A DNA stretch of 64,000 nucleotides from Amycolatopsis australiensis (GCF_900119165.1 NZ_FPJG01000006.1:1674001-1738000); one strand, 5' to 3'; positions 1-9,144 are shown, counted from the stretch's first letter. The notes: a model not told the origin generated them from the letters alone. Numbers and translations are program-made.

Positions 1-819
1 GGCCAGCATCGACAGCCGCTCGATCGGCGGCGCCGACTCGCCGTAGAGCCAGTTGCGCCGCTCCTCCAGCATGAACGCGAGCACCAGCGCGACGTCCACG
101 GTGTCGGGCACGCGGAAGCCGGCGAGGGTTTCGCCCTCGCCGACCTTGATGCCCACGTCCGGGCCGGACAGCCGGGCGAAGGCCTTCTCGTCGGTGACGT
201 CGTCGCCGAGGAAGATGGCCGCGGTGGCGCCGACCTGGTGGCGCAGGATGTCGAGCGCGCGGCCCTTGTCCGTCTGGACGACCGCGAGCTCGACCACCTC
301 CTTGCCGTCGGTGGTCGACACGCCCTCCCACTTGGACGGTCCGTTGTGGACGGCCGCGAGCACGCGGCGGCCCGCCTCGTGCTCGGCGCGGCGCACGTGC
401 ACCGCGATGCTGGCCGGCTTGACCTCGAGCGACACGCCCGGCACGTCGAGGACGAGTTGTTCGAGCTCGGCCTCCAGCCGCCGGTGCAGCTCCCGCGCCT
501 TCTCGTCGAGGGCGTGGATGAAGCCGATGTCGAACTCCGAGCCGTGGCTGCCGACGAGGTTCACCTCGGACGGCAGCCGCGAGAGCGTGGCGAGGTCACG
601 CAGCGCGCGGCCGGAGATGACCGCGGTGGTGGTCTCGTGCAGGCCGGCGAGCGATCTGAGGGCCCCGACGGACTCCGGCAGCGGGCGTGCCTCGTCCGGG
701 TTGAGCGTGATGGGTGCCAGCGTGCCGTCGTAGTCGCAGGCGACCAGCAGACGCGGAGTACGGGCGATCTGGACGATCGCACGCCGTAGCTCGGCGGGCA
801 GGGCCTCGGCAGTCAACAC
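1..819 (-). CDS. otsB: Trehalose-6-phosphate phosphatase, partial at left edge
   Basis: Removes phosphate from trehalose-6-phosphate in the second step of the cytoplasmic OtsAB trehalose pathway. The HAD nucleophile motif DYDGT lies at about residues 29-33, followed by an ISGR segment near residue 70 and GDDVTDE near residue 220, the standard order of this family. The reading frame is still open at base 1, after 273 residues. The last visible residues (an LYGES-PPIERLSML segment) resemble the linker into the GH15-like domain that many actinomycete OtsB proteins carry, so a longer fusion protein is likely (inference). Start: a GAGGAGG box at 822-828 precedes GTG 819 and TTG 816; the TTG has the better spacing. 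It lies 36 bases downstream of otsA on the same strand, so the two are probably co-transcribed. Confidence 0.93.
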   Translation of the reverse strand, partial: MLTAEALPAELRRAIVQIARTPRLLVACDYDGTLAPITLNPDEARPLPESVGALRSLAGLHETTTAVISGRALRDLATLSRLPSEVNLVGSHGSEFDIGFIHALDEKARELHRRLEAELEQLVLDVPGVSLEVKPASIAVHVRRAEHEAGRRVLAAVHNGPSKWEGVSTTDGKEVVELAVVQTDKGRALDILRHQVGATAAIFLGDDVTDEKAFARLSGPDVGIKVGEGETLAGFRVPDTVDVALVLAFMLEERRNWLYGESAPPIERLSMLA

Positions 820-855
820 TCCTCCTCAGGAGCTCGTGCATGGTCAAAGACTGTG

Positions 856-2295
856 TCAGTCGACCGCTTCGGCACCCAACGCTTGCAGGAACGAGCGCGC
901 CCATCGGTCAACGTCATGAGTGAGGACCTGGCGACGCATGGCGCGCATCCGGCGACGGCCCTCTGCCGGGTCGAGCGTAATGGCAGCCACCAAGGCGTCC
1001 TTCACCCCGTCCAGGTCATGAGGGTTCACGAGGAATGCGCTAGAGAGCTCGGCGGCCGCGCCGGCGAACTCGCTGAGCACGAGAGCGCCCCCGAGGTCGT
1101 GCCGGGCGGCGACGTACTCCTTGCAGACGAGGTTCATGCCGTCACGCAGCGGCGTCACGACCATCACGTCGGCGGCGGAGAAGAAGGCGGCCAGCTCGGT
1201 GCGGTCGACCGACTGGTGCAGGTAGTGCACGACGGGGTGGCCGACGCGGGAGAACTCGCCGTTGATCCGCCCGACCATCTGCTCGATCTCGCCGCGCATC
1301 CGCTGGTAGTGCTCGACGCGCTCGCGGCTGGGGGTCGCCAGCTGGACGAACGTGACGTCGTCCGGCTGCAGCCTGCCCTCGTGCAGCAGCTCGTGCAGGG
1401 CCTGCAGCCGCAGGTCGATGCCCTTGGTGTAGTCGAGCCGGTCGACGCCCAGCAGGACCGTCTTCGGGTTGCCCAGGTCACGCCGCAGCTGCGCGGCCCG
1501 CTCCTGGACGCCCTTGGAGCGCGCGAGGCTGTCGAGCCCGGCGGCGTCGATCGAGATGGGGAAGGCGCCGACCCGCACGGTCCGGTCGCCGACCTGCATG
1601 GTGCCCGGCCGCGACCGGACGCCGACCGCGCCGCGCGTCGACTCGAGGCCGATCAGCTGGCGGCACAGCCAGAGGAAATTCTGCGCCCCGCCGGGCCGGT
1701 GGAACCCGACGAGGTCGGCGCCGGTGAGGCCGCGGATGATCGCCGCGCGCCACGGCATCTGCATGAACAGCTCGACCGGCGGGAAGGGGATGTGCAGGAA
1801 GAAGCCGATGCGCAGGTCCGGTCTGAGCTCGCGCAGCATCGCCGGCACCAGCTGCAGCTGGTAGTCCTGGATCCACACGGTGGCGCCGGGCGCCGCGACG
1901 TCGGCGCTGGCCTGGGCGAAGCGGCGGTTCACCTTTACGTAGCTGTTCCACCACGCGCGGTCGAACACCGGGCGCTCGACGACGTCGTGGTAGAGCGGCC
2001 AGAGCGTCGCGTTGGAGAAGCCTTCGTAGTAGTCGCGGACCTCGTCGGCGCTGAGCGAGACGGGGTGCAGGACGAGGCCGTCGTCGTCGAACTCGTCCAC
2101 GTCGACGTCGGGAACGCCGGGCCAGCCCACCCAGGCACCCTTCCGCGACCGCAGGAACGGCTCCAGGGCGGAGACGAGCCCGCCCGGGCTGGCCGTCCAG
2201 CGGCGCTCGCCGTCCGCCGTGCGTTCGAGGTCGACCGGTAGCCGGTTCGCCACCACGACGAAATCGGCCTGGTTTCCTTGCTCCCGTTCAGTCAC
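856..2295 (-). CDS. otsA: Trehalose-6-phosphate synthase (GT20)
   Basis: Transfers glucose from a nucleotide sugar to glucose-6-phosphate to give trehalose-6-phosphate; cytoplasmic. The 479-residue protein has the usual length and motifs of the family: N-terminal NRLPV, then [26 protein letters not shown] and, near the C-terminus, [14 protein letters not shown], which together form the sugar-nucleotide and acceptor pockets. Synthase and phosphatase are adjacent in one orientation (otsA-otsB), an arrangement typical of stress and osmoprotection operons. Nothing in the sequence suggests loss of function. Confidence 0.96.
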   Translation of the reverse strand: MTEREQGNQADFVVVANRLPVDLERTADGERRWTASPGGLVSALEPFLRSRKGAWVGWPGVPDVDVDEFDDDGLVLHPVSLSADEVRDYYEGFSNATLWPLYHDVVERPVFDRAWWNSYVKVNRRFAQASADVAAPGATVWIQDYQLQLVPAMLRELRPDLRIGFFLHIPFPPVELFMQMPWRAAIIRGLTGADLVGFHRPGGAQNFLWLCRQLIGLESTRGAVGVRSRPGTMQVGDRTVRVGAFPISIDAAGLDSLARSKGVQERAAQLRRDLGNPKTVLLGVDRLDYTKGIDLRLQALHELLHEGRLQPDDVTFVQLATPSRERVEHYQRMRGEIEQMVGRINGEFSRVGHPVVHYLHQSVDRTELAAFFSAADVMVVTPLRDGMNLVCKEYVAARHDLGGALVLSEFAGAAAELSSAFLVNPHDLDGVKDALVAAITLDPAEGRRRMRAMRRQVLTHDVDRWARSFLQALGAEAVD

Positions 2296-2431
2296 GTGCC
2301 TGCTCCTCGCGTCCTGGGTCGCGGCCCCAGAGTGAAACCCTATCGCGTGAGCGATGAACAGCCGGTGACCGCCGAGTTACTCCACCGATACCCCCACCGC
2401 CACCCTCAACGGAGGCACTTCGTGCCGCTCT

Positions 2432-3931
2432 CTATTCAAGACTTCGTTCGGTCGGTTCGAGGGGCCCGGCCATGCGCGGCCCGGCGAACCGCCGCTCCAG
2501 CCTGCCCAGGCCGGTCCGTACCGGCTGGGCGAGCCATTCCCCGAGTACCACGCCAGCTGCCAGCGCAAGCCCGATTGCGACGGCCGTCATGAGCGTCGAG
2601 ATGTCGCCACTGGGCTCGACCCCGATCTGGTACAGACCACGGTAGGTCGACAGGCCCGGGAGCAGCGGAGTGATCCCGGACACGGCGACGACGAGTGGAG
2701 TAACGCCGAGCCGCCGGGCGAGCACGCCACCGCAGAACCCGACCAGCGTCGCCGCCACCGCGGACGAGCTGACGCCGTCGAGCCGCGCCAGCGTGAGCGA
2801 GCCGTAGACGGCGGCGCCGATGCCCCCGGCGGCCGCCGCGACCAGCATGGCGCGCATCTTGGCGTAGCTGGCGAGGGCGAAGCAGGCGGCGGCACCGGCC
2901 CCGCCCAGCACGACCAGCGGCAGCTGCTGCGGCGTCGAGCCGGTGACCTCGGGCAGCGGCGTCCGCGGCAGCCCGAGCATGACGGCGATCCGCAGGGCCA
3001 GCACGACCCCGGAGATCAGCCCCGCCGACATGAGGACGGTCTCCATGGTCCGGCCGGCGGCGGTGACGTTGTAGCCGGTGATGGCGTCCTGCACCGCCGA
3101 GACGGTGGACAGCCCGGACAGCAGCACGGTGACGGCGGCGGCCACCACCAGCGTCGGCCGGTCGGTGGTCAGGACGTCGCTGCTCACGATGGCCATCGCC
3201 GACAGCGTCGCGACCAGCCCGCCGATCACCTGCTGGAAGAAGAACGGCAGCGAGTACCGGTTGAGCAGCCTGCCCACCCGGTCGATGACGGCACTGATGA
3301 CGAAGGCGACGAGGGCGATGTCGATGCCGCCGCCGAGCAGGATGGTGATGAAGCCGGCGAGGCCGCCCCAGGCCAGCGTCGCGGTCCAGCGCGGGTAGGG
3401 GTGCGGCGCCGACGTGATGCGCTCGAGCTCGGTCTGCGCCTGCTCGGCACCCATGTGCCCGCGGACGATCTTGCGCACCAGCTTCTCGGTCTCGGTCAGC
3501 CGCGTGTAGTCGAGGCTCCGGCTCCGGACGACGCGCAGCGCGGTGACCGGCGACAGGTCGGTGCCGCGGTGGCAGGTGACGGTGATCGAGGTGAAGATGA
3601 CGTCCACCTCGCAGTGCGGCAGCCCGAGCGCCCCGGCGATGGCCAGGATGGTCGCGGTGACGTCGGACGCGCCGGCGCCGCTGGCCATCTGGACCTCGCC
3701 GATGCGCAGCGAAAGGTCGAGCACGAAGTTGACGGTCGCCTCGTCGGGCAGCTGCGGCCCCATGGCCTCTTCGGCGTCGACGGCGGGCAGCTCACCGGTC
3801 GGGGCCTCGAGGACGTGCCAGGGGCGCCGCTTGAGGAGGTTGGGGCGGTGGACCTTCGGCCGTTGCTCGGGCGGCTCCAGGAGGGGCCATCTGGCCGACC
3901 GGCCCCCGTTGGTGCGCTCGTTGATCTTCAA
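2432..3931 (-). CDS. Threonine/serine exporter family membrane protein (ThrE-like)
   Basis: Predicted inner-membrane exporter of threonine and serine. After a soluble N-terminus of about 160 residues comes a DUF1212-type region and then a C-terminal DUF3815-type region, with about ten hydrophobic segments in total (for example around GGLAGFITILLGGGIDIAL and VAIGLALAAGVVLGEWL). This fused two-part layout is the ThrE architecture known from actinobacteria. The start is set at TTG 3931 because a perfect AGGAGGTG box (3937-3944) lies five bases upstream; longer frames back to 4006 lack such a site. It is transcribed towards otsA but separated from it by about 136 bases. Substrate specificity is inferred from the family only. 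Confidence 0.85.
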   Translation of the reverse strand: MKINERTNGGRSARWPLLEPPEQRPKVHRPNLLKRRPWHVLEAPTGELPAVDAEEAMGPQLPDEATVNFVLDLSLRIGEVQMASGAGASDVTATILAIAGALGLPHCEVDVIFTSITVTCHRGTDLSPVTALRVVRSRSLDYTRLTETEKLVRKIVRGHMGAEQAQTELERITSAPHPYPRWTATLAWGGLAGFITILLGGGIDIALVAFVISAVIDRVGRLLNRYSLPFFFQQVIGGLVATLSAMAIVSSDVLTTDRPTLVVAAAVTVLLSGLSTVSAVQDAITGYNVTAAGRTMETVLMSAGLISGVVLALRIAVMLGLPRTPLPEVTGSTPQQLPLVVLGGAGAAACFALASYAKMRAMLVAAAAGGIGAAVYGSLTLARLDGVSSSAVAATLVGFCGGVLARRLGVTPLVVAVSGITPLLPGLSTYRGLYQIGVEPSGDISTLMTAVAIGLALAAGVVLGEWLAQPVRTGLGRLERRFAGPRMAGPLEPTERSLE

Positions 3932-4115
3932 AGATCCACCTCCTCGCTCTGCTCGTCCTTCCGTCCGGACCATCGACGCGGGTACTCCGACCGTTGCACG
4001 GATCATGCAGTGGCGTCCACCACGTCGGGAGGAAGTGGCCGCGAGCCGCGGAGCGTGCCTCTCGGCGGGATCGGGGGCCCGGGCCGATACACTGTTTCCG
4101 GCGCCCGGGCGCCAG

Positions 4116-4188
4116 GCCGGTATAGCTCAGCTGGTAGAGCATCTGTCTTGTAAACAGAAGGTCAGGGGTTCGAGCCCCCTTGCCGGCT
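4116..4188 (+). tRNA. tRNA-Thr (anticodon TGT)
   Basis: A 73-base cloverleaf: acceptor arms GCCGGTA (4116-4122) and TGCCGGC (4181-4187), a D arm with AGCTCAGCTGGTAGAGC, an anticodon stem TCTGT/ACAGA enclosing loop CTTGTAA with anticodon TGT, and a T arm with GGTTCGAGCC. The discriminator base is T and CCA is not encoded. It decodes ACA threonine codons. Confidence 0.97.
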
Positions 4189-4205
4189 CCGTTCGCATCG
4201 CGAAA

Positions 4206-4238
4206 CGGGGCGGACACCCTCGATGGGTGCCCGCCCCG
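4206..4238. terminator. Bidirectional hairpin between tRNA-Thr and a convergent small gene
   Basis: Arms CGGGGCGGACACCC (4206-4219) and GGGTGCCCGCCCCG (4225-4238) pair over 14 positions with one mismatch, which becomes a G-U pair when read on the minus strand. It lies between the tRNA and the 3' end of the convergent gene at 4263. Confidence 0.75.
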
Positions 4239-4262
4239 AAATGGCGGTCCTGCTGGTGGCCG

Positions 4263-4589
4263 TCAGTTGCCCTGGCTCGTGCCGCCGTCCGCGATGGCGC
4301 CCGCGGCGCAGTTGCCCGGGTTCTCTCCCTCGGCCTCGTGCTCGCCGGGCGACAGGATCGGCACGCCGATGCCGTTGAGCGAGTCATGGATGGGCACCTG
4401 GACGCCGAGGACGTTGACCTCGTTGTCGCAGATGCCCGGCGTGACGTTCACGTTGTGCAGGACGTCGGTGTCGTTGAGGTTGACCAGGCCGGCCTGATCG
4501 TCGCCGGGGGTGGCGGCGGAGGCGACCCCGCCGGTCAGGAACGCGCCGGCGGCGAGGGCGGCGGTGATCAGGCCGATCTTCTTCAGCAT
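4263..4589 (-). CDS. Small secreted protein, paralogue 1 (MLKK family)
   Basis: A 108-residue protein of unknown function. The N-terminus MLKKIGLITAALAAGAFL followed by VASAA is a clear Sec signal peptide. The mature part has a VNLNDTD segment, a CDNEVNVLGVQVP core and a second Cys near the C-terminus (NPGNC). It shares this plan (signal, LLNL/VNLN, CDN-VNVL-VQVP, two Cys) with the gene at 6543-6854, so the two are paralogues. The N-V-VL-VQVP pattern recalls the amyloid-forming surface proteins (chaplins and rodlins) of sporulating actinomycetes, but the match is weak and I do not assign a family. The start ATG 4589 has a GAGGAG box just upstream. Confidence 0.8.
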   Translation of the reverse strand: MLKKIGLITAALAAGAFLTGGVASAATPGDDQAGLVNLNDTDVLHNVNVTPGICDNEVNVLGVQVPIHDSLNGIGVPILSPGEHEAEGENPGNCAAGAIADGGTSQGN

Positions 4590-4976
4590 GGGGCTCTCCT
4601 CGGATGAGAAAGAAACGGGAACGGTGCGGAGGGTGCACACTACGGCCGCGATTCACGCACAGGCCGCCCGATCGTGTCGCGAGAAGCGGGCGAAATCCCA
4701 TGGAATTGTAGCCATATCGGGTGAATCTGCGACGTTGCCCGCGACGTGTGTTTTGTGCGGCTCGGCGGCTGGGTTTCCGCTGGTCGCCCGGCACGGCTGT
4801 GGTACTCGAATCACGCCGATTCGGATTTGTGCCGGGGTAAGCCGGGGGCGGTGAATGGCGTGCGGTTATGGTGGAGCGGCCGACTCGGCGTGATTGATCG
4901 CCGTCGGCGGAACAGCCGGGGAACGAGCGGGCGGATCGCGATCGTGACGAGTGCGACGAGACGGGGTGACGACACG
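4590..4976. other. Divergent intergenic region between two secreted-protein genes
   Basis: 387 bases without a supported gene. It must carry promoters for the minus-strand gene at 4589 and the plus-strand gene at 4977. It is less GC-rich than its surroundings (for example around ATGGAATTGTAGCCATATC), but no box could be assigned with confidence. Confidence 0.5.
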
Positions 4977-5678
4977 GTGAATGCCGGTCGTGTCCTGATG
5001 CGCGCACTGGTCGTGCTCGGCGGCGCTGCTGCGGCCTGCGCGATCGCGTGGCTGACCGCCACGGCGTCGGCCAGCACCGCCGATCAGCTCGCGGACGGCC
5101 CGGACGCCCCGGCCATCGGGAACCTGCAGCAGCCAGTGCTTTCGCCGGTGGTCGACACCGTCACGCCCGTCCTTGCCCGTGACCTGGCGGGAACGGCCAC
5201 GCGACTGGCCGGCGTCGTCGAAACCGACGCGACCTCCGCGGTTCCCGCCCCCATCGACGCGGTCGGGCACCTTGCCGTCGCGGCGACCGACCACGCGCAG
5301 ACCACCGAGCCGGCCGCTGAACCGCCCCCGGCTGTTCTCGATACCGCGCGAAAAATCCGCGCCCCGCGCACACCGGTGAGCAGCGGCCCGGGGAACCGAC
5401 CGGCGGAATTCTCGCCGGCGGTGATTCCCGTTCGCGCTGTCGCGGCCGCGGAACAGCCACACGCCGACCACCAACCCGAGCACGGCGCGGGTGATTTCAC
5501 CGGGCACTCGTGGCTGCCATCCTGCACGGTTTCGGCCAGTGCCGGGTTCGACCACTGTTTCGGTGAAGCGTGGCAGCCCGCGGCCGCGGAAGATCCGCAA
5601 CCGGCGCACCGCCGGGACGACGTGCTACGCCTGGGCGTGCAGGCAGCGGAAATCCAGCCGGGCATCACCCCGGACTGA
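4977..5678 (+). CDS. Secreted protein of unknown function
   Basis: A 233-residue protein with an N-terminal hydrophobic signal (residues about 8-28, ALVVLGGAAAACAIAWLTA) ending in an Ala-rich cleavage region. The mature chain is low in complexity, rich in Ala, Pro and Thr, and contains VDTVTPVLARDLAGTATRL-like amphipathic stretches; two Cys occur near the C-terminus (SCTVSASAGFDHCFG). No catalytic motif is visible. GTG 4977 is chosen because it opens directly onto the signal peptide; the upstream frame is longer but not protein-like. It lies 65 bases before another secreted protein on the same strand and between two small secreted paralogues, so the block 4263-6854 reads as a cell-surface or exported protein cluster. 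Confidence 0.7.
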   Translation: MNAGRVLMRALVVLGGAAAACAIAWLTATASASTADQLADGPDAPAIGNLQQPVLSPVVDTVTPVLARDLAGTATRLAGVVETDATSAVPAPIDAVGHLAVAATDHAQTTEPAAEPPPAVLDTARKIRAPRTPVSSGPGNRPAEFSPAVIPVRAVAAAEQPHADHQPEHGAGDFTGHSWLPSCTVSASAGFDHCFGEAWQPAAAEDPQPAHRRDDVLRLGVQAAEIQPGITPD

Positions 5679-5743
5679 GCCGGCAGGCCACCGTTCCGCA
5701 AGCAATTCTTTTTTCCGTTTTCCTGAACCGAGGAGTATTTGTC

Positions 5744-6460
5744 ATGCGCATTCGAACGAAGCGGACCCTGCAGATCGCGCTGGTCAGCGGTGGCCTGTTG
5801 ATGGTGGGTGCGGGAAGCGCCTCCGCGGCCGAGCCGGCCACCGACCCCGGGCTGCCCGGCCTCACGGACACCACCGGCGACCTGGCCCAGGTCCTCGACA
5901 CGGTGCTGCCGGCCACCACCCAGCAGCCCACGGCGGTGCTGCACACGGTGCCGGTGCACCTGCTCCAGCAGGAGCCGGCGCCGAGCGCCGAGGTCGACGG
6001 CGATCTGCCGGAGCAGGACCTCAACGCGCCACTGGGCAGTGAGCTGGCGGCGACCGACCTGCCCGCGCTCCCGGCCATCGTGCCGCTGACCGCGACGCCG
6101 GACACGGTTCCGGACCGGGCCACGATCACGCCGGTCGACGGAGAGCTGCCGGAGGTGCCGCTGCACGGAACCGTCTCCACCCAGCCCCTCGACCCGAGCG
6201 CCGGTACCCGGGTCACCGGCCTGCACACCTCCGACGTCCCGGCTGCCGCCGACCAGCGCGCGGACATGCCGGCGCTTCCGCTGGTCGGCGGGCTGCTGCC
6301 GAGCACGGGACTGCTCCCGGCGCTGAGCGGGGTACCCGACCTGAGCCGGCTGACCTCGCTCGGCGGGCTGACCCAGCTGGCCGGGAGCACGCCGCTGACC
6401 CACGGCGGCCGCTACAACACCGGGGCGCTCACCGCGCCGCTGAGCCAGCCGCGCAACTAG
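5744..6460 (+). CDS. Secreted protein of unknown function
   Basis: A 238-residue protein. MRIRTKRTLQIALVSGGLLM and a GSASAAEPA cleavage site form a textbook Sec signal peptide; ATG 5744 has GAGGAG eight bases upstream. The mature part is rich in Pro, Leu and Thr, with repeated D-L-P or T-x-D-T-V-P segments and a C-terminal Leu/Gly-rich tail, but no LPXTG motif or catalytic residues. It probably shares a promoter with the preceding secreted protein. It ends just before a very strong hairpin at 6474-6521. A role at the cell surface is inferred only from export and neighbours. Confidence 0.75.
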   Translation: MRIRTKRTLQIALVSGGLLMVGAGSASAAEPATDPGLPGLTDTTGDLAQVLDTVLPATTQQPTAVLHTVPVHLLQQEPAPSAEVDGDLPEQDLNAPLGSELAATDLPALPAIVPLTATPDTVPDRATITPVDGELPEVPLHGTVSTQPLDPSAGTRVTGLHTSDVPAAADQRADMPALPLVGGLLPSTGLLPALSGVPDLSRLTSLGGLTQLAGSTPLTHGGRYNTGALTAPLSQPRN

Positions 6461-6473
6461 CGGGACACCGCAC

Positions 6474-6521
6474 GAAAACGTTCAGGGTCGGAAGCGTGTG
6501 CTTCCGGCCCTGAACGTTTTC
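6474..6521. terminator. Near-perfect 22-bp bidirectional terminator
   Basis: Two 22-base arms (6474-6495 and 6500-6521, the first beginning GAAAACGTTCAGGG) pair completely apart from one position that forms G-U, closing a GTGT loop. A-rich and T-rich ends flank the stem, so it works as an intrinsic terminator for both convergent genes (ending at 6460 and 6543). Confidence 0.9.
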
Positions 6522-6542
6522 GATCACCGCCGGCTGGCTCGC

Positions 6543-6854
6543 TCAGTCGCCTTGACCGGAACCGCCGTCGGCTTGGCCAGTGCCCGCGCAGTTCTCCGGG
6601 GCCTGGCCTTCGCCCACGCCGACGCCGTTCGCGACGTCGTGCAGCGGCACCTGGACGGCCAGGACGTTCACGTCGTTGTCGCAAACCCCGGCCGTGCCGT
6701 CGACGGTGTGCAGCGCGTTGGTGTTTTCCAGGTTGAGCAGGCTGAACTGGCTGGTCGAGTCGTAGTCGTCCACGGGGTCGGCGGCGGCGACGCCACCGGC
6801 CAGGAACGCGCCGGCGCCCAGCGCGGTCGTCACGACAAAGAACTTCTTCAGCAT
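6543..6854 (-). CDS. Small secreted protein, paralogue 2 (MLKK family)
   Basis: A 103-residue exported protein of unknown function. Signal peptide MLKKFFVVTTALGAGAFLAG with cleavage near VAAADP. The mature chain has LLNLENTNALHTV, then CDNDVNVLAVQVPLHDVANG and a C-terminal ENCAGTG, matching the protein at 4263-4589 segment for segment. Both copies point inward as minus-strand genes on either side of two plus-strand secreted proteins. Start ATG 6854 has GAGGAG upstream. The conserved single Cys in the core and the second near the end suggest one disulphide. Confidence 0.8.
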   Translation of the reverse strand: MLKKFFVVTTALGAGAFLAGGVAAADPVDDYDSTSQFSLLNLENTNALHTVDGTAGVCDNDVNVLAVQVPLHDVANGVGVGEGQAPENCAGTGQADGGSGQGD

Positions 6855-7159
6855 GCGGGAGACTCCTCGGATTCGCGAAATGCATGACGAGGCGACTGCG
6901 ACAGTGTTCCGTCGCGCGCGAGCAGAAATTATTGGGACGCGCATTCGGTGTTCCACCTCGGAACACCATCGTGTGAGTACCGCGGGCCGCCAACCGCGGT
7001 CCGGTTGACTCGTTCGTGGGCATGGTGCCGGTCACCGCGTTGTCCCCCTTGCGAGCTACGCGGAACTGTCCACCGCGCGGTGACGTTTCCCGCCGCCGGA
7101 ATCCCTAGCGTTCGTCACAGCCGCGGCACCCCGGTCGCGGACCTCTCGAAGGAGACGTC
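6855..7159. other. Intergenic region, divergent promoters
   Basis: 305 bases between a minus-strand secreted protein and a plus-strand protease gene. No open frame or RNA structure is convincing. Both flanking genes need promoters here; none could be assigned with confidence. Confidence 0.4.
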
Positions 7160-7972
7160 ATGCGACTGTTCCTGCAGCTCGTCACCGTGGCGGTGGTCGC
7201 GTTCGGCGGCAGCCTCTGCACCGGCGCCGTGGACTGGAACACCCCGCTCACGCTGGTTTTCGGCCTCGCCACCGCGGTGCTGTCCGTGCTCGCCTACCGG
7301 TGGATCGTGCGGCGGACCGAGCACCGCGCGCCCGCCGAGATCGCGCGGAACAACGCCGCGCTCGGGCGGGGATTGCTGACCGGCACCGCGATGTTCACCG
7401 CCGTCATCGCGCTCATCGCCCTGTCCGGCGGCTACCACGTCCTCGGCTGGGGCTCGGTCTCCGGGGCGATCGCGCTGTTCGGGTTCACCGCGGCCGCCGC
7501 CGTCACCGAAGAGCTGCTGTTCCGCGGGGTCCTGTTCCGGATCGTCGAGGGGTGGATCGGCACGTGGGCCGCGTTGGCGCTGACCGCGGTGCTGTTCGGC
7601 ATGGCCCACCTCTTCAACGCGCACGCCACGCTCTGGGGCGCGCTGGCCATCGCCGTCGAGGCCGGGGGCATGCTCGCCGCCGCGTACGCCGCCACCCGGA
7701 CCCTCTGGCTGCCGATCGGGCTGCACTTCGCGTGGAACTTCGCCGAGGGCGGGATCTTCGGCACCGACGTCTCCGGCACGAACGCCCCCGAGGGCCTGCT
7801 CCACGGCGTCATGTCCGGCCCGGCCGCGGTCAGCGGCGGCGAGTTCGGCCCGGAGGCGAGCCTGTACTCGCTGCTGGCCGGCGTGGTCGTGATGACCGGC
7901 TTCCTGTGGCTGGCCCGCCGTCGCGGCACCATCGTCCCTCGCCGGCGTCGCGCCGCCGCCGTCGCGGCGTGA
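7160..7972 (+). CDS. CPBP-family intramembrane glutamic protease
   Basis: A 270-residue polytopic membrane protein of the CAAX/ABI (CPBP) protease family. Family motifs are present: EELLFRG (Glu117-Glu118, Arg122), FGMAHLFN and a distal HFAWNFAEG, which place the catalytic Glu and His residues within the membrane. About seven hydrophobic segments are visible. ATG 7160 follows GAAGGAGACGTC. It overlaps the histidine kinase gene by four bases (GTGA), so the two are translationally coupled. The substrate cannot be predicted; bacterial members are linked to bacteriocin immunity or to processing of membrane-bound regulators. Confidence 0.88.
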   Translation: MRLFLQLVTVAVVAFGGSLCTGAVDWNTPLTLVFGLATAVLSVLAYRWIVRRTEHRAPAEIARNNAALGRGLLTGTAMFTAVIALIALSGGYHVLGWGSVSGAIALFGFTAAAAVTEELLFRGVLFRIVEGWIGTWAALALTAVLFGMAHLFNAHATLWGALAIAVEAGGMLAAAYAATRTLWLPIGLHFAWNFAEGGIFGTDVSGTNAPEGLLHGVMSGPAAVSGGEFGPEASLYSLLAGVVVMTGFLWLARRRGTIVPRRRRAAAVAA

Positions 7973-9144
7973 TCGACCTCCGGCACGTCCCGGACCGGTG
8001 GCGGCGGCTCGACGTCACGGTCCGGGACCTCGCGTTCGCGCTGGTGCTCGCCGCGGTGGCGCTGCTGCCGGGCCTGCGCGGCTACGGAACCCAGCTCGGC
8101 GAACTGCCGACGCGGCCCATGGACGCCGTGGCGTACGCGGTGGTCGCGGTCTCGTGCCTGGCGTTGGCCGGGCGACGTCGGTGGCCGGCCGCGTGCCTCG
8201 CACTCGTGTCGCTCGGGTTCGCTGTCGACCAGCTTCTCGGCTACCACACGGCTTCCGCCTGCGCGCTGCCGATCGCGTTGCTGAGCGCGGCCGCACACCT
8301 GGAGCGTCACCGGTGGACGGTCATCGTCGCGGTGTCGGCGGCGTACGTCGCGCTGGCCGTCGCTCTCACCGGGCGCGGGTCGGCGGAAGGCGTGACCGGC
8401 TTCGTCACGTTCTACCTGGCGCTGGCTCTCGCGTGGGGCGTCGGAGCGTGGCTGCGGCAGTCCCGCGCGGCCGAGGCGGAGCGTCGCCGCCACGTCGCCG
8501 AGACGACCCGCGCCGCCGAACGCACCCGCATCGCGCGCGAACTCCACGACGTCGTGACGCACCACGTGACGGCGATGGTCGTGCAGACCGAGGCGGCGCG
8601 TTACCTGACGGCCGCCCCGGCGCGTCTCGACGAGGCGCTGAGCGTGATCACGGAGTCCGGCCGGCTGGCCATCGCCGACCTGCGGCACCTGCTGGACCTG
8701 CTGGACCCCGGCCGCGGCGCGGAGCCGCGGAGCCCGTCGGCGGGCTCGCTGCGGGCGCTCGTCGAGCAGACCCGCCGCGCCGGCCAGCCGGTGGAGTTCG
8801 CCGAGGAGGGCGGCCCGCGGTCGACGGCGGGCAGCGCCGAGGCCGCGGCGTACCGCGTGGTGCAGGAGGCGTTGACGAACGCGCTCAAGCACGCGCGCGG
8901 CAGCCGCACCGACGTCCGGGTCCACCACGGAGAAGGAGAGATAACGGTGGCGGTCACGACCGAGGCCGCAAACGAGACACGCCTGCCGGGAAGCGGCCGC
9001 GGCCTGGCCGGCCTGCGCGAGCGGGTGGACGTCCTGGGCGGCGAGTTCACGGCGGGTCATCGCGACGGCGGCGGGTTCGTGGTGCGAGCCCGGATCCCGG
9101 CGGGCTCACCGGTTCGCGTAAGCGGCGAGCACGTGGTCCGGTGA
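7969..9144 (+). CDS. NarL/DesK-type sensor histidine kinase lacking an adjacent response regulator
   Basis: 391 residues. Residues about 20-165 contain four to five membrane segments; the HisKA_3 dimerisation domain follows, with phosphoacceptor His193 in RELHDVVTHHV. The C-terminal HATPase has the N box (EALTNALKHA) and the G box (GRGLAGLRERV). Start GTG 7969 overlaps the stop of the CPBP gene. Kinases of this class are normally followed by a LuxR-type response regulator. Here the frame instead runs into antisense of a decayed ABC gene, so the last dozen or so residues (after RARIPAG) may be foreign and the regulator gene lost by deletion (inference). Confidence 0.88.
   Translation: MIDLRHVPDRWRRLDVTVRDLAFALVLAAVALLPGLRGYGTQLGELPTRPMDAVAYAVVAVSCLALAGRRRWPAACLALVSLGFAVDQLLGYHTASACALPIALLSAAAHLERHRWTVIVAVSAAYVALAVALTGRGSAEGVTGFVTFYLALALAWGVGAWLRQSRAAEAERRRHVAETTRAAERTRIARELHDVVTHHVTAMVVQTEAARYLTAAPARLDEALSVITESGRLAIADLRHLLDLLDPGRGAEPRSPSAGSLRALVEQTRRAGQPVEFAEEGGPRSTAGSAEAAAYRVVQEALTNALKHARGSRTDVRVHHGEGEITVAVTTEAANETRLPGSGRGLAGLRERVDVLGGEFTAGHRDGGGFVVRARIPAGSPVRVSGEHVVR

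Noticed and set aside
853..2241. Long plus-strand open frame opposite otsA
   Set aside because: It is the complement of otsA in very GC-rich DNA; its product is low-complexity (Asp/His/Arg/Val-rich) and lacks any family motif.
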